Source: Bacilli bacterium
Lineage (GTDB): Bacteria; Bacillota_I; Bacilli_A; RF39; UBA660
Direction of reading: 5' to 3'
DNA length: 20,545 nt
Assembly: GCA_017476705.1 (NCBI GenBank)
Contig: JAFUZI010000015.1
Span: 1-20,545, forward strand
Shown in pieces: positions 16,255-20,545 of the stretch (position 1 is the first letter of the stretch; every line of letters starts with the position of its first letter). Made by a program: the position numbers and the translations under genes. The notes beneath the pieces are model-generated. The model was given only the letters and a program-made list of their open reading frames with translations, was not told the DNA's origin and did no database searches.

Positions 16255-17550
16255 ATGATGAATATAAAAAAATTAAATATTAACTTGTTAATATTTTTCG
16301 TCATAACATTTTTTTGTTGTATTAATAGTTTTAACTCAAAAATTATTATAAATAGTAGTAATTATCTAAATTATCAAGTTCAACTTACTTATTACTATCC
16401 AGGTGATGCAACTGGAAGTAGTAATCACTTGGGTAGTGGTGTTAAAATGAATGAATTAAAACTTGATAATAATGGTTGGTATTATTATACTAAAGATGGA
16501 GTTGAATATTTAGTTGTTGCAGCAGCTACTACTTATTGTAAAGATTCATCTAACCATTGTGGTGTAAGTATATCTAAACATGGAATGGCAAAGAATATTA
16601 AGTATTATAATTATTATGATGTTGTAGAGCTTGAAATTGGTGGCGTTTTAAAAAAAGCAATGGTGCTTGATTCTTGTGGCGCATGTATGTGGGGAGATAG
16701 AGATAGATTAGGTGAAAAGTTTGATATATTTACTAAAGGAAGAGGCGCTATAAATCCAGCAATTTACTTAGTTAATAAAATTGGAAATATATTATCTCCT
16801 GGTGCTGGTAATAATTCTAATTCTGGTAATTATGTTGAAAATTTTACAACAACATATGATGGTGATCTAAGAAAAGGTTTTATATATGAAAAACAAAAGA
16901 AAAATGCACTTGTTAATGTTGATAAGATGACTGATGAACAATTGCATGATGAAATATTTGGAATTATAGATAATATTTTTTCTAGCGTATCATTATCAAC
17001 TTCAAATTCAGGAGTTGAGGTTCCAATATCATCTGAAGAAACAGAGGTAACAAGTTGGAAACAATCTTCATCTTCATGGGGACAAATTAAACTTGGTACA
17101 AGTAAATATACGATAAGTTCTGCAGGATGTTTAGCAACTTCTGTTGCAATTCAAATATCTAGATCTAATACTGGTGTTACTGTTGAAAACTTTAACCCTG
17201 GAACATTTGTAAATTATTTGAATCAACACAATGGATTTACACCTGGAGGACTATTTAAGTGGAATAATAGCATATGGTCAGGACTTGCTCCAAACTTTGT
17301 TGTTGAAAATAGTAATTATTCACTTCCAAAGACAAGAGGTGAAAAAGTAAGTACAGTTAAAAGCTTATTAGATCAAGGATATTATCCTGTAATGTGTGTT
17401 AAGAAAAACTGTGGTCACTGGGTTGCTGTAACTGGTGTTACAAATGATGATATATTGATTGCAGATCCAGGTAGTAGTGCAACATATACATTTAAAAGAT
17501 ATAGTGTATCAAATGTAACAAGACTTGCACTTTTCAAAAAATATGATTAG
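16255..17550 (+). CDS. Cell-wall enzyme: 3D-type double-psi barrel plus C39-like cysteine peptidase
   Basis: This 431-residue protein has an N-terminal hydrophobic segment (about 8-30) acting as signal or anchor. The first domain (about 95-165) has the features of a 3D/RlpA-type barrel: AAATTYC, HCGVSISKHGMAKN and VLDSCGAC..GDRDRLGEKFDIF, with the acidic residues Asp139, Asp148 and Asp157. After a linker, the second domain (about 270-430) matches the C39_2 pattern: AGCLATSVAI with nucleophile Cys292, CGHWVAV with His388 and ADPG with Asp404. The two active sites would let it act on wall glycan and peptide bonds, or process a secreted T4SS protein; the substrate cannot be read from the sequence. 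ATG 16258 is an alternative start. Confidence 0.8.
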   Translation: MMNIKKLNINLLIFFVITFFCCINSFNSKIIINSSNYLNYQVQLTYYYPGDATGSSNHLGSGVKMNELKLDNNGWYYYTKDGVEYLVVAAATTYCKDSSNHCGVSISKHGMAKNIKYYNYYDVVELEIGGVLKKAMVLDSCGACMWGDRDRLGEKFDIFTKGRGAINPAIYLVNKIGNILSPGAGNNSNSGNYVENFTTTYDGDLRKGFIYEKQKKNALVNVDKMTDEQLHDEIFGIIDNIFSSVSLSTSNSGVEVPISSEETEVTSWKQSSSSWGQIKLGTSKYTISSAGCLATSVAIQISRSNTGVTVENFNPGTFVNYLNQHNGFTPGGLFKWNNSIWSGLAPNFVVENSNYSLPKTRGEKVSTVKSLLDQGYYPVMCVKKNCGHWVAVTGVTNDDILIADPGSSATYTFKRYSVSNVTRLALFKKYD

Positions 17551-17559
17551 AGGTGTCTC

Positions 17560-18273
17560 ATGAAAAATAATAAAGTTGTTATATTCTTTGGAATTTTACT
17601 TACAGTACTTGTTGTTTTACTTATATTAGTTCTTAATGAAAAAAATAGTTTAAAAGTTGTTATTATGCCAGGTAATAATGTATTCTTGGTATCAAATGAT
17701 GAATTAGTACAATATCATAAAGATATAAAAAATAAAACAAAAATAAAAGTAAACGGTGATAATAGAAATCTTACATTTACATATATAAAAGGTGAAGTTA
17801 AGTTTTATAGTGGAAAAGAAGAGACAATTGTAAATGAGGAATTTGGATATGCATATACAAAAGGTGTTAATGCAAAATCATTAAGTTATGATACTTCAAA
17901 TTTTTCAAATGAAGATATAGCTGAATTAAATAAAATACTTAAAAATCATAATATATCTGGATATGATAATTTATCAGCTCAAAAGGTAAAATACAATAAT
18001 TATACATTATATTTTGTAACAAATTTATTTGAAGAATATACCTATGATAAAGTTTTTACATTTGTTTACTATTTTAATAAGGATAGTGATATAATATATT
18101 TAGTTGAAAAAGTTGAATCTACTGAATTAATATACAATTTATGTAATCCAAGTGTTAATTCAATTTTAAATGTTAATAATAAAATAAATTTAGTTATTAA
18201 ATGTGATTATTATAGTGAGATGGGTTCAGATATATATTTATATAAGTTTGATAATGAAATAATAAAAAAATAG
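17560..18273 (+). CDS. Membrane-anchored protein of unknown function
   Basis: This 237-residue protein has one N-terminal membrane helix (about 7-26) and a hydrophilic, Asn/Lys/Tyr-rich outward domain containing a few hydrophobic beta-strand-like runs. There is a Cys pair toward the C-terminus (in NLCNPS and IKCDYY) that may form a disulfide. I recognise no family. Its size, topology and position between the wall enzyme and the coupling ATPase resemble the gene at 15587, but I see no convincing sequence match. VirB8/TcpC-type proteins of Gram-positive T4SS share this topology, so an equivalent role is possible. An AGGTG ribosome site lies directly after the upstream stop. Confidence 0.7.
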   Translation: MKNNKVVIFFGILLTVLVVLLILVLNEKNSLKVVIMPGNNVFLVSNDELVQYHKDIKNKTKIKVNGDNRNLTFTYIKGEVKFYSGKEETIVNEEFGYAYTKGVNAKSLSYDTSNFSNEDIAELNKILKNHNISGYDNLSAQKVKYNNYTLYFVTNLFEEYTYDKVFTFVYYFNKDSDIIYLVEKVESTELIYNLCNPSVNSILNVNNKINLVIKCDYYSEMGSDIYLYKFDNEIIKK

Positions 18274-18282
18274 GAGGTTTTT

Positions 18283-20313
18283 ATGAAACTCAAATTTAAA
18301 GCTGAATTAAGAGATATAGTAATATTTATAATTTATTCAATTTTCTTGTTCTTTTTAGTTGCTATTGCTGTTGTAAATGTTGCATCTTTTGCAAGTGATG
18401 CTACATTTGCAGGACTAAATCCAATTCCTGCATTTACAACAAGTCTTTTTGCTCCTACTATGGTATTTTGGCTAGCTGGTATAATAGCTTCATTTACTGG
18501 TGTATCATCATACTTTTTTGAAAGAGAAAAAGGAATTGGTGTTCAAGTAGGTGGAAAAAAAGAAAAAGGCTATTCAAGATGGGCAGAGGATAAGGAAATC
18601 AAAAAGCAATTAGTTAAAATACTTCCAAATGAGGAAACTGCCGAAAAGGTTGGAATACCTTTAATAAATAATGGTAAGGAAATATGGGTTGATCCTAGTG
18701 GATACCACAATATGATAATTGGTTCAACTGGATCAGGTAAGTCTCAAAGTTTGTCATTCCCATTTATTCGTGTTATGGCGAAAGGTGGAGAATCTATGAT
18801 AGTAACTGACCCAAAGGGTGAGTTATATGAAAAGACTGCCAATGAACTTAAAGAAAGAGGATATAATATTATTATATTAAATTTCCGTGATCCTCAAAAA
18901 GGTAATTGTTGGAATCCATTTACACTTCCTTATAAGCTTTATAAAAGTGGTGATATAGATAAAGCAACAGAGTTACTTGAAGACTTAGCTAAAAATATTC
19001 TATATGATGAGTCAAGTAAGGGACAAGATCCTTTCTGGGAAAATACATCAGCTGATTATTTTACAGGACTATCTTTGGCACTTTTTGAAGATGCAACTGA
19101 AGATGAAATAAACATTAATAGTATTAATATAATGAGTACAGTGGGTGAGGAAAAACTTGGTGGTACAACTTATATTAAAGAATACTTTTCTGATAAAGAT
19201 CAAGCTGGTGGAGCTTATGTTAATGCATCAAGTACATTAATGGCACCAACTGATACAAAAGGCTCTATTTTATCAGTATTTAAACAAAAAATTAAAATGT
19301 TCTCATCACGTGAAAATCTATCAGAGATGCTTTCTCATAGTGACTTTGATCTAGAAGATATTGGTCGTAAAAAAACAGCAGTATTTATTGTAATTCAAGA
19401 TGAGAAAAAGACATATCATCCACTTGTTACAATATTCTTAAAACAATGTTATGAAACACTTGTTAGGGTAGCTCAAGAAACAGGTGGAAAACTTAAATAT
19501 AGAACAAATTTCTTACTTGATGAGTTTGCTAACATGCCACCTTTAACTGATGTAGATGCAATGGTATCTGCAGCTCGTTCAAGAAATATAAAACTTTCAT
19601 TTATTATTCAAAACTTCTCACAATTGAATGATGTTTATGGAAAAGAAAAAGCAGAAACTATTAGAGGTAACTGTGGTAATACAATATATTTACTTTCTAC
19701 AGAACTTGCAGCACTAGAAGAAATATCTAAGATGTGTGGAGAAGTTAAATCAAAGAAAGATGATAAAACTGATTCAAGACCTTTAGTTACAGTATCTGAT
19801 CTTCAAAAATTAAAAGAAGAAGAAGCTATTATTTTAAGATCAAGAATGAATCCTTATAAAACTAAATTAAAATTTGATTATAAAATTGATTGGGGAAAAA
19901 CATATCCAAAAGCATCTTATCCTAAAAGAGAAAAGGATAAAGTTAAAACTTTTGATTTAAAAAAATATGTTAGTGAAAAACGAGATAAAAAAATTAATGA
20001 ACTTTTAGGTAATGGTATGACTCCACCTCAACCAACATCTAATCCATTTATGGGTGGAATTCCTGTTGGAAATATATTTGATAATAAACCTAATGGTGGA
20101 TTTAATGTTGATGATATTGTAAAAAGAATAGATGCTAAAATAGCTGAATTAGAAAAAGAAGAAGCTCTTGAAAAAGAAAAACAATCAAAAGCATCTTCTA
20201 AGAATGATGTTAAGACAAATTCAGAACCTATTGTTGAAAAAAAATTTAAAAGAGAAGAAATTACTGATGATCAATTCTTTGATGATTTCTTTTCAGATGA
20301 AGACGATTTATAA
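18283..20313 (+). CDS. virD4: VirD4/TraG-type T4SS coupling ATPase
   Basis: This 676-residue coupling protein (T4CP) selects substrates and feeds them to the T4SS. It has two N-terminal membrane helices (about 12-36 and 58-82), Walker A GSTGSGKSQS (147-156, Lys153), the VTDPKGELYEKTA motif, WNPF, and Walker B NFLLDEFANMP (Asp413, Glu414). Next come AARSRNIKLSFIIQNFSQL and, near the end, a coiled-coil Lys/Glu stretch and a very acidic tail (DDQFFDDFFSDEDDL). Such C-terminal tails can bind substrates or partner proteins. The ribosome site is GGAGG (18273-18277). The stop codon lies inside the terminator hairpin. It is the last gene of the T4SS run. Confidence 0.95.
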   Translation: MKLKFKAELRDIVIFIIYSIFLFFLVAIAVVNVASFASDATFAGLNPIPAFTTSLFAPTMVFWLAGIIASFTGVSSYFFEREKGIGVQVGGKKEKGYSRWAEDKEIKKQLVKILPNEETAEKVGIPLINNGKEIWVDPSGYHNMIIGSTGSGKSQSLSFPFIRVMAKGGESMIVTDPKGELYEKTANELKERGYNIIILNFRDPQKGNCWNPFTLPYKLYKSGDIDKATELLEDLAKNILYDESSKGQDPFWENTSADYFTGLSLALFEDATEDEININSINIMSTVGEEKLGGTTYIKEYFSDKDQAGGAYVNASSTLMAPTDTKGSILSVFKQKIKMFSSRENLSEMLSHSDFDLEDIGRKKTAVFIVIQDEKKTYHPLVTIFLKQCYETLVRVAQETGGKLKYRTNFLLDEFANMPPLTDVDAMVSAARSRNIKLSFIIQNFSQLNDVYGKEKAETIRGNCGNTIYLLSTELAALEEISKMCGEVKSKKDDKTDSRPLVTVSDLQKLKEEEAIILRSRMNPYKTKLKFDYKIDWGKTYPKASYPKREKDKVKTFDLKKYVSEKRDKKINELLGNGMTPPQPTSNPFMGGIPVGNIFDNKPNGGFNVDDIVKRIDAKIAELEKEEALEKEKQSKASSKNDVKTNSEPIVEKKFKREEITDDQFFDDFFSDEDDL

Positions 20314-20325
20314 TCGTCTTTTTTT
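20300..20325 (+). terminator. Terminator embedded in the virD4 stop
   Basis: AAGACGATT (20300-20308) pairs perfectly with AATCGTCTT (20312-20320) across a 3-base loop, followed by a T-run to 20325. The stop codon TAA (20311-20313) is in the loop and 3' arm, so the last codons of virD4 form the 5' arm. Confidence 0.85.
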
Positions 20326-20352
20326 ATATCTATTAAACAAAATGAATGTATA

Positions 20353-20379
20353 TTTATCAATATAGACTTCGTTGATAAA
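20353..20379 (+). repeat. 8-bp inverted repeat over the -35 box (possible operator)
   Basis: TTTATCAA (20353-20360) and TTGATAAA (20372-20379) are perfect inverted copies, 11 bases apart. The right arm contains the -35 box of the promoter at 20372-20401. This could be a protein-binding site or a chance AT-rich palindrome. Confidence 0.5.
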
Positions 20380-20401
20380 ACATGTTATATTGTGGTATAA
20401 T
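20372..20401 (+). promoter_or_regulatory. Promoter of the type IV prepilin gene
   Basis: TTGATA (20372-20377), an 18-base spacer and a perfect TATAAT (20396-20401) with extended -10 TG at 20393-20394 form a strong promoter. It would give a leader of about 19 bases containing the GGAGG ribosome site (20416-20420). Confidence 0.75.
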
Positions 20402-20426
20402 TAGTAATAGAATATGGAGGTATATA

Positions 20427-20545
20427 ATGAAGAAACGTGGATTCACTTTAATAGAACTTCTTGCTGTTATAATTGTAATTGCAATAATCGCGCTAATTGC
20501 ATATCCAACTATTACAGGAATAGTTGAAAGGACAAGAAAAGCAGC
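20427..20545 (+). CDS. Type IV prepilin-like protein, 5' part (cut by window end)
   Basis: The 39 complete codons visible begin MKKRGFTLIELLAVIIVIA. The leader MKKRG, the cleavage and methylation motif G|FTLIE with Glu at +5 and the following hydrophobic helix are those of class III-signal prepilins (type IV pilins, pseudopilins, competence ComGC-like proteins). The reading frame stays open to the last base. A strong GGAGG lies 6 bases before ATG. It has its own promoter behind the virD4 terminator, so it starts a separate unit. This classical motif contrasts with the unusual leader of the Flp-like pilin at 5702. The precise family cannot be told without the C-terminal part. Confidence 0.85.
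   Translation, partial: MKKRGFTLIELLAVIIVIAIIALIAYPTITGIVERTRKA

Noticed and set aside
20168..20365. Plus-strand open frame of 65 codons over the virD4 end
   Set aside because: It is an out-of-frame reading of the Lys/Glu-rich virD4 tail, running through the terminator, without a ribosome site.
1..20545. Mycoplasma-type code (TGA as Trp)
   Set aside because: All long frames are intact under the standard code and Trp positions in conserved motifs use TGG.

Overview
The window is a strongly AT-rich, tightly packed bacterial segment with every gene on the + strand. The Shine-Dalgarno sites are strong and often read GGTGAT before the start. Tryptophan is encoded by TGG, and every gene whose end is visible stops with TAA or TAG. 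No outer-membrane secretin or periplasmic partner is seen, the PrgI/TrbL/VirB4 proteins are of Gram-positive type, and cell-wall hydrolases are present. Together these suggest a monoderm Firmicute/Bacilli relative, perhaps one of the uncultured gut Bacilli near Mollicutes. That taxonomic placement is inference.

Region 1 (1-7797) is a Tad/Flp-type pilus or type-II-like secretion locus. It starts with the 3' part of a cysteine-rich surface protein and a small membrane-anchored protein. Then come a CpaB-like SAF protein, the motor ATPase CpaF/TadA and two GspF-like platform proteins (TadB, TadC). After a terminator and a strong extended -10 promoter follow a 60-residue Flp-like pilin, two tandem paralogous pseudopilin-like proteins and a CpaE/TadZ-like protein with a degenerate P-loop.

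Region 2 (about 7800-20325) is a Gram-positive type IV secretion system (T4SS). A small VirB2/TrbC-like subunit has its own promoter and terminator. A second promoter then serves a gene run of about 12 kb: a secreted ectodomain fused to a second VirB2-like domain, TrbL/VirB6, PrgI/VirB3, a separately encoded VirB4 N-terminal domain, the VirB4 ATPase, a VirB1-like NlpC/P60 hydrolase, a membrane-anchored DUF4163-like protein, a 3D-domain plus C39-like cysteine peptidase, an anchored unknown protein and the VirD4/TraG coupling ATPase. A terminator built into the virD4 stop codon closes the run. No relaxase, integrase or oriT is visible.

Region 3 (20326-20545) has a promoter with an inverted repeat across its -35 box and the start of a third appendage gene, a classical type IV prepilin (GFTLIELLAVI), cut by the window end.

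The main interest is the direct adjacency of a Tad-type machine and a full T4SS on one strand, with pilin-like subunits placed at the head of their own transcription units. Several components also have unusual architectures: the VirB2-ectodomain fusion, the split VirB4, the TadZ without its P-loop lysine, and the 3D-C39 fusion.
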